Shown piece by piece: positions 23,111 to 32,994 of a stretch of DNA of 52,958 nucleotides. The first letter of the stretch is position 1. Every line of letters starts with the position of its first letter. Source of the stretch: Eubacterium sp. Its GTDB lineage: Bacteria > Bacillota > Clostridia > Lachnospirales > Lachnospiraceae. The notes beneath the pieces are model-generated. The model was not told where the DNA came from. It was given only the letters and a program-made list of their open reading frames with translations, and did no database searches. A program made the translations under genes and the position numbers. The stretch is from positions 1 through 52,958 of the forward strand of contig JAFUPY010000073.1 in the NCBI GenBank assembly GCA_017472565.1. Direction: 5' to 3'.

Positions 23111-24385
23111 ATGGCAGGAAAAACAAACGGAGAAGATAGAATCCGCTGTTCCTTTTGTGGTAAGACACAGGAACAGGTTCGCAAGTTAATCGCGGGACCA
23201 AAGGGAGCATATATCTGTGACGCTTGTGTGGAAATCTGTACAGAGATCATCGAGGAAGAGTTTGAAGAGTATGGCACAGGCGGTGCGCCGGATATGGACA
23301 TCAATCTGTTAAAGCCAGAAGAGTTAAAGGCTTTTTTAGATGATTATGTAATCGGTCAGGAAGAAGCAAAAAAGGTTCTTTCTGTTGCGGTTTACAACCA
23401 TTACAAACGTGTGCTGGCAGGAGCAGATTCTGATGTGGAACTGCAGAAGAGCAATATTCTGATGCTTGGTCCAACAGGTTCTGGTAAAACACTTCTTGCC
23501 CAGACACTTGCTAAGATCTTAAATGTACCATTTGCCATCGCAGATGCCACCACCTTGACAGAGGCTGGATACGTAGGTGAAGACGTAGAAAACATTCTGT
23601 TAAAAATCATCCAGGCGGCTGATTATGATGTGGAAAAAGCACAGTACGGCATTATCTACATTGATGAGATTGACAAGATTACAAGAAAGTCTGAAAACGT
23701 ATCCATCACACGAGATGTTTCCGGTGAAGGGGTACAGCAGGCATTGTTAAAGATTTTAGAAGGAACGGTTGCATCTGTTCCACCACAGGGCGGCAGAAAG
23801 CATCCACAGCAGGAGTTGATTCCAATTGATACCACCAATATCCTGTTCATCTGTGGCGGTGCCTTTGAAGGAATCGACAAGATTATCGAAGCCAGAATGG
23901 ACAAAAAGTCTATGGGCTTTAATGCAGAGATTGAACTGAAGAGCGAAAAGAATGTGGGTGAACTGTTAAAAGAGATCATGCCACAGGATTTGGTAAAATT
24001 CGGTTTGATTCCTGAATTTGTTGGTCGAGTTCCAGTTACCGTTTCTCTGGATTTATTAGACAGAGAAGCGTTGGTTCGTATTTTGCAGGAACCAAAGAAC
24101 TCCCTGATCAAGCAGTATCACAAGTTGTTTGAATTAGACGGCGTTGAGCTGGTATTCGAACAGGAAGCCATCGAAGCCATTGCAGAAAAATCACTGGAAA
24201 GAAAGACCGGTGCCCGCGGACTTCGTGCGATTGTTGAGAAAACATTGATGGATCTGATGTATCGCATCCCATCCAACGATGATATTGTAAAATGTACTGT
24301 TACAAAAGACACTGTGGAAAACAGTGACAACGCTGTGCTGGAGTACAAAAGTACAGGCACAGGTTCTGAATGGAAGAGTGCATAA
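23111..24385 (+). CDS. clpX: ATP-dependent Clp protease ATP-binding subunit ClpX
   Basis: A 424-residue ClpX. The N-terminal zinc-binding domain has [18 protein letters not shown] and CDACVEIC. The AAA+ module has Walker A GPTGSGKT, Walker B IIYIDEID, the pore loop GYVGED, the IGF-like loop region that contacts ClpP, and sensor regions including [12 protein letters not shown]. It unfolds tagged proteins for ClpP. It directly follows clpP. A strong hairpin after the stop separates it from lon. Confidence 0.98.
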   Translation: MAGKTNGEDRIRCSFCGKTQEQVRKLIAGPKGAYICDACVEICTEIIEEEFEEYGTGGAPDMDINLLKPEELKAFLDDYVIGQEEAKKVLSVAVYNHYKRVLAGADSDVELQKSNILMLGPTGSGKTLLAQTLAKILNVPFAIADATTLTEAGYVGEDVENILLKIIQAADYDVEKAQYGIIYIDEIDKITRKSENVSITRDVSGEGVQQALLKILEGTVASVPPQGGRKHPQQELIPIDTTNILFICGGAFEGIDKIIEARMDKKSMGFNAEIELKSEKNVGELLKEIMPQDLVKFGLIPEFVGRVPVTVSLDLLDREALVRILQEPKNSLIKQYHKLFELDGVELVFEQEAIEAIAEKSLERKTGARGLRAIVEKTLMDLMYRIPSNDDIVKCTVTKDTVENSDNAVLEYKSTGTGSEWKSA

Positions 24386-24409
24386 GGAATTGTCTATGTG
24401 ACATATGAT

Positions 24410-24447
24410 GCGGGTGCCCCAAAAGTTTTTTTGAGACACCCGCTTTC
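24410..24447 (+). terminator. Intrinsic terminator after clpX
   Basis: Stem GCGGGTG with CACCCGC, extended internally by CCAAAA with TTTTG; the outer stem is followed by TTTCT. Confidence 0.75.
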
Positions 24448-24469
24448 TAAGTAAGAGAGAGGTACGACG

Positions 24470-26787
24470 ATGAACGAGTATGTAAGAGAACTTCCTACCG
24501 TGGCGCTTCGTGGATTAACGATCCTGCCTGGCATGGTGGCTCATTTCGACATGAGTCGTGAAAAATCCATAAAAGCAGTAGAAGCAAGTTTGACTGGGGA
24601 CAGTCAGATTTTTCTGGTAACGCAGAAAGATATCAACGAAAACGACCCAAAGGTAAATGGTTTATATAAATACGGTGTGATTGCCACAATCAAACAGGTA
24701 ATCAAGCTAAAAAATGATGTTGTCAGAGTTTTAGTGGAAGGCAAACGCAGAGCAGAGCTTGCCTGTCTGAATGACCATCCGGATTTTCTGTATTCCACTG
24801 TAATCGTAATGGAAGAACAGGATACGGATTTTCCACAGGAAGTGGTGGAAGCGATGCTGCGTGTGACACAGGAAACGCTGATGGGCTATTGCCTGGAAAA
24901 TCCAAAGGTAGGCAAGGAACTGGCAAAACAGGCGGGCATGCTGACAAAGCTGCCAACCCTGTTACAGTTGATCGCCAACGAACTGCCGTTGGAATTTACC
25001 GAGCGTCAGCGTGTTTTAAACGCCAATAACATTGAACAGCGTTACGAAGTCATCATTGACATTCTGGTAAAAGAAACCAATGTTATTCGTGTTAAAAATG
25101 AATTACAGCAGAAATTAAAAGAAAAAGTAGATAAAAATCAGCGGGATTACATCCTTCGTGAAGAAATGAAGGTGATCCGGGAAGAACTGGGCGAAGACGA
25201 TCTGGAAAAAGATATTGAAAAATACTACGAACAGTTAGAAAATCTTCAGGCTGACGATGGCATTAAGGAAAAGATCGCAGCCCAGATTGAGCGCTACAAA
25301 AATGTAGCAGCCAATCCATCTGAAAGCAGTGTGGTGAGAACCTACATCGAGACATTGCTGGATCTGCCTTGGAATAAAGTATCTGTAGATAATGTGGATC
25401 TGAAAAATGCACAGCAGATTTTGGATGAAGATCACTATGGACTGGAAGATGTAAAGACTCGCGTGCTTGAATTTCTGGCAGTGCGCCATATGACAGACAA
25501 GGGCAATGCCCCAATCATCTGTCTGGTTGGCCCTCCGGGCACTGGTAAAACCAGTATTGCCCGTTCCATTGCAAGAGCACTGGAAAAAGAGTACGTGCGC
25601 ATCTGTCTTGGCGGTGTTCGTGATGAGGCAGAGATTCGTGGTCACAGAAGAACTTACATCGGTGCAATGCCAGGACGTATTGCCCAGGGCATTCGTCAGG
25701 CAGGATACAGCAATCCATTGATGCTTCTTGACGAAATCGACAAGATGAGCAGTGATTATAAAGGGGATCCAACCTCTGCTATGCTGGAAGTGTTGGATTC
25801 GGAACAGAATAACAAGTTCATGGATCATTATGTGGATCTGCCAATGGATCTGTCAGAGGTCATGTTTATTGCAACTGCCAATGAGGCCGGCAACATTCCA
25901 AAGCCTCTGTTAGACCGTATGGAAATCATCCAAGTATCCAGCTACACAGCCAATGAGAAGCTGCATATCGCCAGGGAGCATCTGGTGAAAAAGCAGAAGA
26001 GTCAGCACGGCTTAAAAGCAAGCCAGGTGGTTTTCACAGACGCAGTATTGCGCCATATTATCTCTGGTTACACAAGAGAAGCCGGTGTGCGTAGTTTGGA
26101 GCGGAAAATCGGTGAAATCTGCAGAAAAGCAGCCCGTGAGATTTTTGAAGGCGAGAAAAAGACCGTTCGCGTGTCCGAAAAATCTCTGGAGAAATATCTT
26201 GGTAAAGAGCGTTATACCATTGATTTAAAAAATGAAAAGACGAAATTGGTATTGTACGCGGTCTGGCATGGACCAGTGTTGGCGGCGATACCCTTCAGAT
26301 TGAAGTAAATATCATGCCAGGCAAGGGCGAATTTGTCCTGACTGGTAAGCTGGGCGATGTAATGAAAGAATCTGCCCAGGCAGGCATCAGCTACATCCGT
26401 TCCATTGGCGATAAATACGGTATCAAGCCAGAGTTTTTCCGGGAAAATGATATTCACATTCATATTCCAGAAGGAGCCGTACCAAAGGATGGACCATCTG
26501 CTGGTATCACCATGGCAACAGCCATGTTGTCAGCCATTACCAAGACCCCAGTTCGCGCAGATATCGCTATGACTGGTGAGATTACACTGAGAGGCCGCGT
26601 GCTTCCAATCGGTGGACTGAAGGAAAAACTGCTTGCAGCACAGATGGCAGGCATGAAGATTGTCTGCGTTCCAATCCAGAACAAAAAGGATGTGGAAGAG
26701 ATTTCAGAAGAAATCAAAGCGGGTATGGAGATTGTGCTGGTGAGTACGATGGATGAAGTGATAAAGTTGGCCTTTAAGTGTGAGTAG
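24470..26787 (+). pseudogene. lon: Lon protease (ATP-dependent, LonA), interrupted by a frameshift
   Basis: The first frame (24470-26308) gives the N-terminal substrate domain, the coiled segment and the AAA+ module (Walker A GPPGTGKT at 354-361; Walker B MLLDEIDKM), then ends in 20-odd foreign residues. The protease domain continues in the -1 frame: [11 protein letters not shown] starts right after GAAAAG at 26234-26239, and 26314-26787 holds the catalytic Ser (KDGPSAGI) and Lys ([10 protein letters not shown]). Restoring one A in the run at 26235-26238 rejoins [11 protein letters not shown] without loss. Upstream the -1 frame has a stop (TGA), and the site is not a good slippery heptamer, so programmed frameshifting is unlikely. 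It is either a real inactivating mutation or an assembly/sequencing error. The full product would be about 772 residues. Confidence 0.9.
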
Positions 26788-26806
26788 ATTAGGGCACTGT
26801 TCCTGC

Positions 26807-26871
26807 GTCAGAAAAAAATTGGCTCTTAAAAACCGAAAGGACGGTTTTCGCGAGGCAATTTTTCTTCTGAC
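26807..26871 (+). repeat. Dispersed 65-nt hairpin element, copy A
   Basis: Lies 20 bases after lon. The conserved core is AAATTGGCTCTTA, then an inner stem (AAACC/GGTTT), CGCGAGGCAATTTTTC. The outer arms GTCAG and CTGAC pair. Three more copies are in this window, always in this orientation after + strand genes. Probably a structured RNA 3' element or terminator. Confidence 0.85.
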
Positions 26872-26894
26872 TTCGGGGATATGATTTTATAGTG

Positions 26895-26900
26895 TATAAT
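26895..26900 (+). promoter_or_regulatory. Probable -10 box of engB
   Basis: A TATAAT preceded by GTG, 57 bases before the engB start and just after a hairpin element. No good -35 is visible. Confidence 0.35.
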
Positions 26901-26956
26901 GAAGAATAGCATAGACATGTGATGAAATGTGTTTGGCTATTATGAAGGAGACCATT

Positions 26957-27553
26957 ATGGTAATCAAAAAAGTGGAATTGGAAACGGTTTGCGGCTATAC
27001 CAGCGTGCTTCCGGAAAATACAAAACCTGAGATTGCTTTTGCAGGAAAGTCCAATGTTGGAAAGTCATCCTTGATCAATGCGTTGATGAATCGTAAGTCT
27101 CTGGCGAGAACTTCTTCTCAGCCGGGTAAGACACAGACAATCAATTTTTACAATATCAATGATGAAATGTATCTGACAGACCTTCCTGGCTACGGATTTG
27201 CGAAAGTTTCTCAGTCTGAGAAGGAAAAATGGGGTAAAATGATTGAAAAGTATCTGAATACCTCCAAACAGCTTCGCGCGGTGTTTTTGTTGATTGATAT
27301 CCGTCATGATCCATCTGCAAATGACAGACAGATGTATGACTGGATGGTATATCAGGGATTTCACCCGATTATCATTGCAACTAAGCTGGATAAGATTAAT
27401 AGAAGTCAGGTGCAGAAGCATGTAAAGGCGATCAGGGTTGGACTGAATGTGCAGCCTGATACGGTGATTATTCCATTCTCTGCAACAACAAAGCAGGGCA
27501 GAGATGAGATTTGGGCGTTGATGGATGAGATTATTGCCGATGAGGAACAGTAG
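26957..27553 (+). CDS. engB: Ribosome biogenesis GTPase EngB (YsxC/YihA)
   Basis: A 198-residue GTPase of the EngB family. G1 is GKSNVGKSSLIN, G2 RTSSQPGKTQTINFY, G3 DLPGYGFA, G4 TKLDK, and the G5 region FSATTKQG. It helps assemble the large ribosomal subunit. The internal ATG with GAAGGAG 8 bases upstream was chosen; an upstream GTG in the same frame has no ribosome binding site. Position after lon is conserved in Firmicutes. Confidence 0.97.
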   Translation: MVIKKVELETVCGYTSVLPENTKPEIAFAGKSNVGKSSLINALMNRKSLARTSSQPGKTQTINFYNINDEMYLTDLPGYGFAKVSQSEKEKWGKMIEKYLNTSKQLRAVFLLIDIRHDPSANDRQMYDWMVYQGFHPIIIATKLDKINRSQVQKHVKAIRVGLNVQPDTVIIPFSATTKQGRDEIWALMDEIIADEEQ

Positions 27554-27597
27554 GATTGGTTTTTGTATTAGACTATTTGGGAAGGTAGTGTTCCTGC

Positions 27598-27661
27598 GTC
27601 AGAAAAAAATTGGCTCTTACAAACCTTAAGACGGTTTGCGCGAGGCAATTTTTCTTCCGAC
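27598..27661 (+). repeat. Dispersed hairpin element, copy B
   Basis: 45 bases after engB. The core TTGGCTCTTACAAACC and GGTTTGCGCGAGGCAA is nearly identical to copies A and D. Outer arms are GTCAG and CCGAC. The flank TGTTCCTGC is shared with copy A, so A and B probably duplicated recently or share a longer unit. Confidence 0.87.
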
Positions 27662-27705
27662 TTCGGGCATAAAATAATTTCATTAGAAAAAACGTAAGGT
27701 GAGAA

Positions 27706-28635
27706 ATGAAAAACAAGTATCTTTTTGTTCTTATGATGTTGGTGTGTATCACCATCGCGGGACTTGGCCTTACAACTGCATATGAGAAACAGCAGGATCT
27801 GGCTGGTACGGATGATTTGAAGATTGTGACGTCTTTCTATCCGATGTACATTGCCGCGATGAATGTGATCGGGGATGCGGATGGGGTGCAGCTTGAGAAC
27901 TTGAGTGAGCCTCAGACGGGATGTCTGCATGATTATCAGCTGACACCGGAGGATATGAAGCTTCTTTCCACTGCAGATGTGTTTGTGGTAAATGGCGGTG
28001 GTATTGAAACCTTCCTTGCAGATGTGGCAGAGGAATATCCGGAGTTGACGATTATTTACGCCAGTGCAGGGCTTGAATTGTATGAAGGAAATCCCCATGT
28101 CTGGATGAATCCGGAGTTGTATGCAAAGCAGGTTCACACGATTGCCCATGAACTGAGTGAAGTGGAAGTGGTAGAGGAAGAACTTGCAGCGGCATTTGAA
28201 AACAATGCGCACAACTACATTGCGCAGATTGATGTGCTGGTACAGCAGATCGTATCTCTGAAAGGTGATACCGAAGGAGAACCAATCCTGTCCTTCCACG
28301 AAGCCTATGGCTATGTGGCTAATGCCTTTGGCATGACCATTGTAGGTGAAATGGACTTAGATGAAGAGCGTCAGATCAGCGCAGGTGAAGTGGCCGACAT
28401 GATCCAATTGATAGAAGAACATGATGTGGAGCTGATTTTTGCGGAAGAGCTCTACGGCAAGAGCATGGGTGATACTATACAGGCAGAAGTCGATGCCGAA
28501 GTGCTTTACTTAGATCCAATCACCCGTGGTGAATACGAGGCCACAGCTTACCTCAAGGCGATGCAGAACAATATTGATCTGATTCATGACGCATTCCACG
28601 ATCACGCAGGTGATAGTGACCATGAACATCAATAA
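27706..28635 (+). CDS. Metal ABC transporter substrate-binding protein (ZnuA/AdcA-like)
   Basis: A 309-residue cluster A-I metal-binding protein. An N-terminal hydrophobic segment (7-24) is a signal peptide or anchor without a clear lipobox. Metal ligands of the family are visible: H in GCLHDYQLTPED, H in NPHVWMNPELY, H in LSFHEAYGYVANAFG, and an acidic residue in IFAEELYG. The C-terminus is His-rich (HDAFHDHAGDSDHEH), typical of zinc capture. Manganese specificity cannot be excluded. First gene of a three-gene operon with ATPase and permease. Confidence 0.92.
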   Translation: MKNKYLFVLMMLVCITIAGLGLTTAYEKQQDLAGTDDLKIVTSFYPMYIAAMNVIGDADGVQLENLSEPQTGCLHDYQLTPEDMKLLSTADVFVVNGGGIETFLADVAEEYPELTIIYASAGLELYEGNPHVWMNPELYAKQVHTIAHELSEVEVVEEELAAAFENNAHNYIAQIDVLVQQIVSLKGDTEGEPILSFHEAYGYVANAFGMTIVGEMDLDEERQISAGEVADMIQLIEEHDVELIFAEELYGKSMGDTIQAEVDAEVLYLDPITRGEYEATAYLKAMQNNIDLIHDAFHDHAGDSDHEHQ

Positions 28636-28661
28636 TAGAACTTTGGAAAGGGGGAATACTC

Positions 28662-29531
28662 ATGCGAAAATTGCTGAATCCATGTGGATTTCACTGTATC
28701 AAAATGAATGAAATCGGCGTTTCTGTCGGGGATCAGGTCATCTTACACGATGTCAATCTACATATTCACTGCGGCGAACTTGCTGCTATCATTGGCAAAA
28801 ATGGTGCAGGCAAGTCTACGTTGATTCGTGCGATTCTGGATGATATCCCTCACACAGGAACCATCGAATATAAGGATCGTCAGAATGGTAATTTTGAAAA
28901 TCTGAAAATCGGTTATGTTCCGCAGTCACTGAACCTGGAGCGGAAAACGCCAGTCAGTGTATACGATATGCTTGCCACCTTTCAGACAAAAGCCCCTGTG
29001 TTTTTGATGAAGCGAAGAAGCATTCGTGAAAAGATTTTAGAGACATTGAAGATATTCAAAGCAGAAGCGTTGATTGATAAACAGGTCTGTAATTTGTCCG
29101 GCGGCGAACTCCAGCGTGTACTTTTGTCCATGGCGGTTATGGATGAACCCAACCTGTTGCTTTTGGATGAGCCGGTTTCCGGAATTGACCAGAATGGTAT
29201 GGATTTGTTCTATGAGACGGTAGATGCTTTGAAAAATCATTATGATCTGGCAGTAATTCTGATCTCTCACGATCTTGACTATGTGGCACGATACGCGGAT
29301 CAGGTGATTCTGCTGGATAAAACTGTAGTGAAACAGGGCAAAGTTCGAGAAGTTTACGAAAGCCAGGAATTCGTAGATGTATTTGGCAAGTTTGATCTGG
29401 ATAGTCTCCCTTCGAAACGTGAAAAACGGGAAGGAAAGGCTGCAAATGATGGGCTGAACAAAGAACTGCTAAAGAAAAAGACCAATATGGAACCTGCATT
29501 TAATATAAAGAATAGGGGGCGTTTATTATGA
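28662..29531 (+). CDS. Metal ABC transporter ATP-binding protein (ZnuC-like)
   Basis: A 289-residue ABC ATPase. Walker A GKNGAGKST, signature LSGGELQRVLLSMA, Walker B LLLLDEPVSGID, and the H-loop (VILISHDLDYV) are complete. It energises the zinc/manganese importer with its flanking genes. The C-terminal tail of about 45 residues is basic and Lys-rich (KREKREGKAANDGLNKELLK), longer than the family core and possibly regulatory. Stop overlaps the permease start (ATGA). Confidence 0.95.
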   Translation: MRKLLNPCGFHCIKMNEIGVSVGDQVILHDVNLHIHCGELAAIIGKNGAGKSTLIRAILDDIPHTGTIEYKDRQNGNFENLKIGYVPQSLNLERKTPVSVYDMLATFQTKAPVFLMKRRSIREKILETLKIFKAEALIDKQVCNLSGGELQRVLLSMAVMDEPNLLLLDEPVSGIDQNGMDLFYETVDALKNHYDLAVILISHDLDYVARYADQVILLDKTVVKQGKVREVYESQEFVDVFGKFDLDSLPSKREKREGKAANDGLNKELLKKKTNMEPAFNIKNRGRLL

Positions 29532-30340
29532 TAGAAATGTTTTCATCTCTGCTTACCTATGACTTTATGAAGCATGCGTTTATTGCAATTTTGATTATTA
29601 CGCCACTGTTTGGTATTTTAGGAACCATGATCGTGAATAATAAGATGGCATTCTTTTCCGATGCGCTGGGACATTCTGCGCTGACAGGTATGGCCATTGG
29701 TGTCATCTTCGGCATTCAGGATACGAATATATCTATGATCATATTTGCGGTGGTGTTTGCCTTGCTGCTGAATAAGATCAGCAGTTCCATCAAGGGAGCT
29801 ACCGATACCGTGATTTCTGTGTTTTCCTCCTGCAGTATCGCCATTGGGCTGGTGATCCTTTCCAGAGGAGGTAACTTCAGTAAATATTCCAGCTTGTTGG
29901 TTGGTGATATTTTAAGTATTACAGCAAAAGAGATATTTTATCTGGTGCTGATTTTTATCGCAACCCTTGTTTTCTGGGTGATTTGTTTTAATCAGCTCCA
30001 GGCAGTCAGTCTGCATCGAACTCTGGCTAAGAGCCGTCGCATCAAGGTTGCATTGATTGAGAATCTGTTTTCCGTGTTTATCGCACTGGTGGTTATGCTG
30101 TCCATCAAGTGGGTAGGGATTCTGATTATCAATGCCCTGTTGATCTTGCCGGCAGCCTCCAGTCGAAACATTGCAGAAAATGTCCGGGAGTATCATCTCT
30201 TTGCAGTGATTTTTTCCATGTTTTCCGGTGTGTTGGGATTGATAATTTCTTACTTTACAAATGTTGCAACGGGCCCGATGATTGTTATTATTGCCTCCGT
30301 CATCTTTTTTGCCACATATTTCTATGGAAAAAACAGATAA
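29528..30340 (+). CDS. Metal ABC transporter permease (ZnuB-like)
   Basis: A 270-residue ABC-3 family permease with seven to eight hydrophobic helices. Family patterns: FIAILIITPLFGILGTMIV, ALGHSALTGMAIG, GDILSITAKEI and ALLILPAASSRNIAENVREY. It forms the channel of the metal importer with ZnuC and ZnuA homologues. Translationally coupled to the ATPase gene by overlap. No Fur/Zur box was recognised upstream of the operon. Confidence 0.95.
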   Translation: MIEMFSSLLTYDFMKHAFIAILIITPLFGILGTMIVNNKMAFFSDALGHSALTGMAIGVIFGIQDTNISMIIFAVVFALLLNKISSSIKGATDTVISVFSSCSIAIGLVILSRGGNFSKYSSLLVGDILSITAKEIFYLVLIFIATLVFWVICFNQLQAVSLHRTLAKSRRIKVALIENLFSVFIALVVMLSIKWVGILIINALLILPAASSRNIAENVREYHLFAVIFSMFSGVLGLIISYFTNVATGPMIVIIASVIFFATYFYGKNR

Positions 30341-30354
30341 ATAGAAAAAAGTAA

Positions 30355-30383
30355 TTGCTTTCTATATGAAAAACAGATAGAAT
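30355..30383 (+). promoter_or_regulatory. Promoter for the symporter gene
   Basis: TTGCTT and TAGAAT with a 17-base spacer, about 95 bases before the symporter start. The leader between them is purine-rich and otherwise featureless. Confidence 0.55.
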
Positions 30384-30478
30384 AGAAATGTTCTGAAAAA
30401 AATACATTGAATTTTGGGAAAATAAAAAATTCATAAAAAGGCAAAAAACAAAACGAAAGAGAGTAAAAGGGGTTAAAT

Positions 30479-31720
30479 ATGAAGAAAAAGAAACTCAATC
30501 TTGCAACTGGTATTTTAATCGGTCTGGTTCTCGGTGTGATTGTTGGTCTGCTTTTACAGGGACATGTAGATGCAGCTAACAAGTTTATTGCACCATTCGG
30601 AACCATTTATCTGAACTTACTGAAAGCCATTGTAGTGCCACTGGTACTGTTCTCCATCACACAGGGTATCATTTCCATGAAAGATATCAAAAAGGTTGGT
30701 GCCATTGGTGGGAAAACCATTGTTTATTATTTGATCACCACTGCATTTGCAGTAACCATCGGTCTGGTGATTGCGAATGTGGCAAAAGTAGGAAGTGGTT
30801 ATACCTTAGATATGGCGGCAGTGGAAACCTATGAAGCCACCACTGCAGAATTGAACATGATGGATACGTTGGTAAATATCTTTCCATCTAACGTAGTGGG
30901 GGCAATGGCCAATGCCACCATGCTTCAGGTTATCGTAATTGCACTGTTCTTCGGCTTTGGTATTCTTTTAGCTGGAGAAAAAGCGAAAACGGTAGAGTCT
31001 TTTGTTAATGGCATGTCTGAAGTGTGCATCAAGATCATGGGCTTGATCATTAAGATTTCACCAATTGGTGTATTTGCACTGATCTGTCCGGTTATTGCAG
31101 CAAATGGTCCGGAAGTTTTACTTCCACTGATCAAGCTGATTGTAGTCGTATACGCATCCTGTATCATTCATATGATTGTTGTATACTCCACAACGGTAAA
31201 GGCGATTGGAAAGATCAGCCCATTAAAGTTCTTTAAAACAATGGGACCTGCCATGCTGTTCGCTTTCACAAGCGCAAGTAGTGTAGGAACGCTTCCATTC
31301 AACATGGAATGTACACAGAAGCTTGGCGCAGAAAAAGAAATTTCCAGCTTCGTACTTCCATTAGGCGCGACCATCAATATGGACGGAACTGCAATTTATC
31401 AGGGTGTAAGTGCAATCTTTATCGCTCAGATTTTTGGTATCAATCTGACAATGGAACAGATGATCATGATTGTCCTGACAGCGACATTAGCTTCCATCGG
31501 TACTGCTGGGGTACCTGGTTCCGGTGTAGTAATGCTGACAATGGTACTTACAACAGTTGGTCTTCCACTGGAAGGTCTGGCTCTGGTTGCAGGTGTTGAC
31601 CGTATCCTTGATATGGCGAGAACAACAGTTAATATCACAGGCGATGCTTCCTGTACAATGTGCATTGATGCCATGGAAAAAAGAAAACAAGCCAAGAAGG
31701 CCGCCAAAGAGGCAGCATAA
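30479..31720 (+). CDS. Dicarboxylate/amino acid:cation symporter (DAACS family)
   Basis: A 413-residue sodium/proton-coupled symporter (GltP/SstT/DctA type). It has about eight helices plus the re-entrant loops: the Ser-rich motif FTSASSVGTLPFN (hairpin 1), NMDGTAIYQG, and the substrate/cation site AGVPGSGVVMLTMVL with DRILDMARTTVNITGD near the C-terminus. Asp and Arg in that last motif contact substrate in GltPh-type carriers. Likely imports glutamate, aspartate, serine/threonine or a C4-dicarboxylate. Single-gene unit with its own promoter and terminator. Confidence 0.95.
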   Translation: MKKKKLNLATGILIGLVLGVIVGLLLQGHVDAANKFIAPFGTIYLNLLKAIVVPLVLFSITQGIISMKDIKKVGAIGGKTIVYYLITTAFAVTIGLVIANVAKVGSGYTLDMAAVETYEATTAELNMMDTLVNIFPSNVVGAMANATMLQVIVIALFFGFGILLAGEKAKTVESFVNGMSEVCIKIMGLIIKISPIGVFALICPVIAANGPEVLLPLIKLIVVVYASCIIHMIVVYSTTVKAIGKISPLKFFKTMGPAMLFAFTSASSVGTLPFNMECTQKLGAEKEISSFVLPLGATINMDGTAIYQGVSAIFIAQIFGINLTMEQMIMIVLTATLASIGTAGVPGSGVVMLTMVLTTVGLPLEGLALVAGVDRILDMARTTVNITGDASCTMCIDAMEKRKQAKKAAKEAA

Positions 31721-31724
31721 TTAT

Positions 31725-31757
31725 GGAAAGCTCTTCCTTTTGGGAGGGCTTTCTCTT
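31725..31757 (+). terminator. Intrinsic terminator after the symporter
   Basis: Imperfect stem GAAAGCTCTTCC with GGAGGGCTTTC, loop TTTTG, then TCTT. Confidence 0.75.
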
Positions 31758-31840
31758 ATAATGAGAAAAAGTAAACCACAAAAAACGGGTGTGAGAAGAA
31801 AAAAATCCGTAAATACACATATGGAAGGGGGGAACTCTGT

Positions 31841-32725
31841 GTGGAAAATAAAAAAGTAAATATCCTGCCACAGCTTGGCATTATCTTGGCTACCATTATC
31901 TGGGGATTCTCCTTTGTGGTCGTAAAGGACGCTTTGGTGCTGATTCCGCCGGTGTATATGTCAACGCTGCGTTTTACGTTGGCGGCAATTGTGCTGGCAG
32001 TGGTTTTTCATAAAAAGTTAAAACAGATCAATAAAAAGTATCTGCTTTCGGGGGCGGTGTTGGGATTTTTCCTGTTTGCAGCAACCGCGATACAGACAGT
32101 GGCACTGCAGACCACAGATGCAGGCGTGTGTGCATTTCTCACGACCGCGTATGTTGTCTGGTCACCATTTTTAGCCTGGGCAATTTTTAAGAAAAAGCCA
32201 AATAAGCAGTGCCTGCTGGCGGTGGTATTTGCCATCATTGGTATCGGCTTGTTATCGCTGACCAAAGGGTTTGGGATTGGCTTTGGTGAATTGCTGACAT
32301 TGCTTTGTGGTGTGGGCTATGCATTGCACATCGTATTCTCAGACAACTATACAGAAGCACAGGATCCGCTTTTGATTTCCGTGCTGCAGATGGTATTTGC
32401 GGCTGTCTTTGGCTGGATTGTGGCTCCTGTCTATGAGGGAAGACTGGATATGTCTGCCATGGTGGGGGACAGTCAGTTCTGGATTGCGATACTCTATACA
32501 GGTGTATTAAGCACAGCTCTTTGTTTCCTGCTTCAGGTAGTAGCGCAGAAACACTTGTCCGTTACCACAGCAGCCATTTTGCTTTCTATGGAATCTGTGT
32601 TTGGCACTATCTTTTCTGTGATTTTTCTGCAGGAAGCATTGGGTCCAAGAAAACTGGTGGGCTTTGTGCTGATGTTTGCAGCGGTGTTGATTTCGCAGAT
32701 TACATTTACCAGGAAGAAAAAGTAA
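31841..32725 (+). CDS. EamA/DMT-family transporter
   Basis: A 294-residue drug/metabolite transporter with ten helices arranged as two EamA repeats. WGFSFVVVKDALVLIPPVYM opens the first; GVLSTALCFLLQVVAQKHLS followed by LSMESVFGTIFSVIFLQEAL is the hallmark of the second. Members usually export amino acids, purines or toxic metabolites. The start is GTG, chosen because GGAAGGGGGG is well spaced upstream and no in-frame ATG exists. Basic KKK C-terminus is cytoplasmic. Confidence 0.94.
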   Translation: MENKKVNILPQLGIILATIIWGFSFVVVKDALVLIPPVYMSTLRFTLAAIVLAVVFHKKLKQINKKYLLSGAVLGFFLFAATAIQTVALQTTDAGVCAFLTTAYVVWSPFLAWAIFKKKPNKQCLLAVVFAIIGIGLLSLTKGFGIGFGELLTLLCGVGYALHIVFSDNYTEAQDPLLISVLQMVFAAVFGWIVAPVYEGRLDMSAMVGDSQFWIAILYTGVLSTALCFLLQVVAQKHLSVTTAAILLSMESVFGTIFSVIFLQEALGPRKLVGFVLMFAAVLISQITFTRKKK

Positions 32726-32810
32726 AAAGTATTTTTCCCTGTGAAGATAGCAACCGTATCTGAGAAAAAACCTTAAGAAAAACTTAATAAATTCACAATA
32801 TTTCATATTG

Positions 32811-32925
32811 AGTTCACAGAACTGTTCTAGAATACCAAAGGTTTTGGATGTTAGTGGGTGAGAGTACATCTTTTTACCCGAATTTCCATACCAAAAGTGG
32901 GAGAAACGTTCTGTGAACTTTTTTG
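32811..32925 (+). ncRNA. Structured leader/terminator hairpin upstream of the sulfation operon
   Basis: AGTTCACAGAAC (32811-32822) and GTTCTGTGAACT (32908-32919) form a perfect 12-bp closing stem whose 3' arm runs into TTTTTTG. The 85-nt interior holds sub-hairpins CCAAA/TTTGG and GGGT/ACCC and a repeated ATACCAAA. A plain terminator rarely encloses such a large structured loop. It resembles a regulatory leader that could terminate transcription before the sulfotransferase gene. It does not match the SAM-I or other sulfur riboswitches I know. Confidence 0.5.
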
Positions 32926-32994
32926 TTGATTGGAGATGAGAATAGATCAAAGTCAACAAAATACTCCTTTTAGATTTACGAGAAGGGATAAGAA

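Noticed and set aside
26221-26245. Programmed -1 frameshift in lon
   Set aside because: A -1 slip at the TTTAAAA stretch would run into a TGA at once. The only productive slip point (GAA AAG) pairs poorly for the P-site tRNA and has no stimulatory stem visible.
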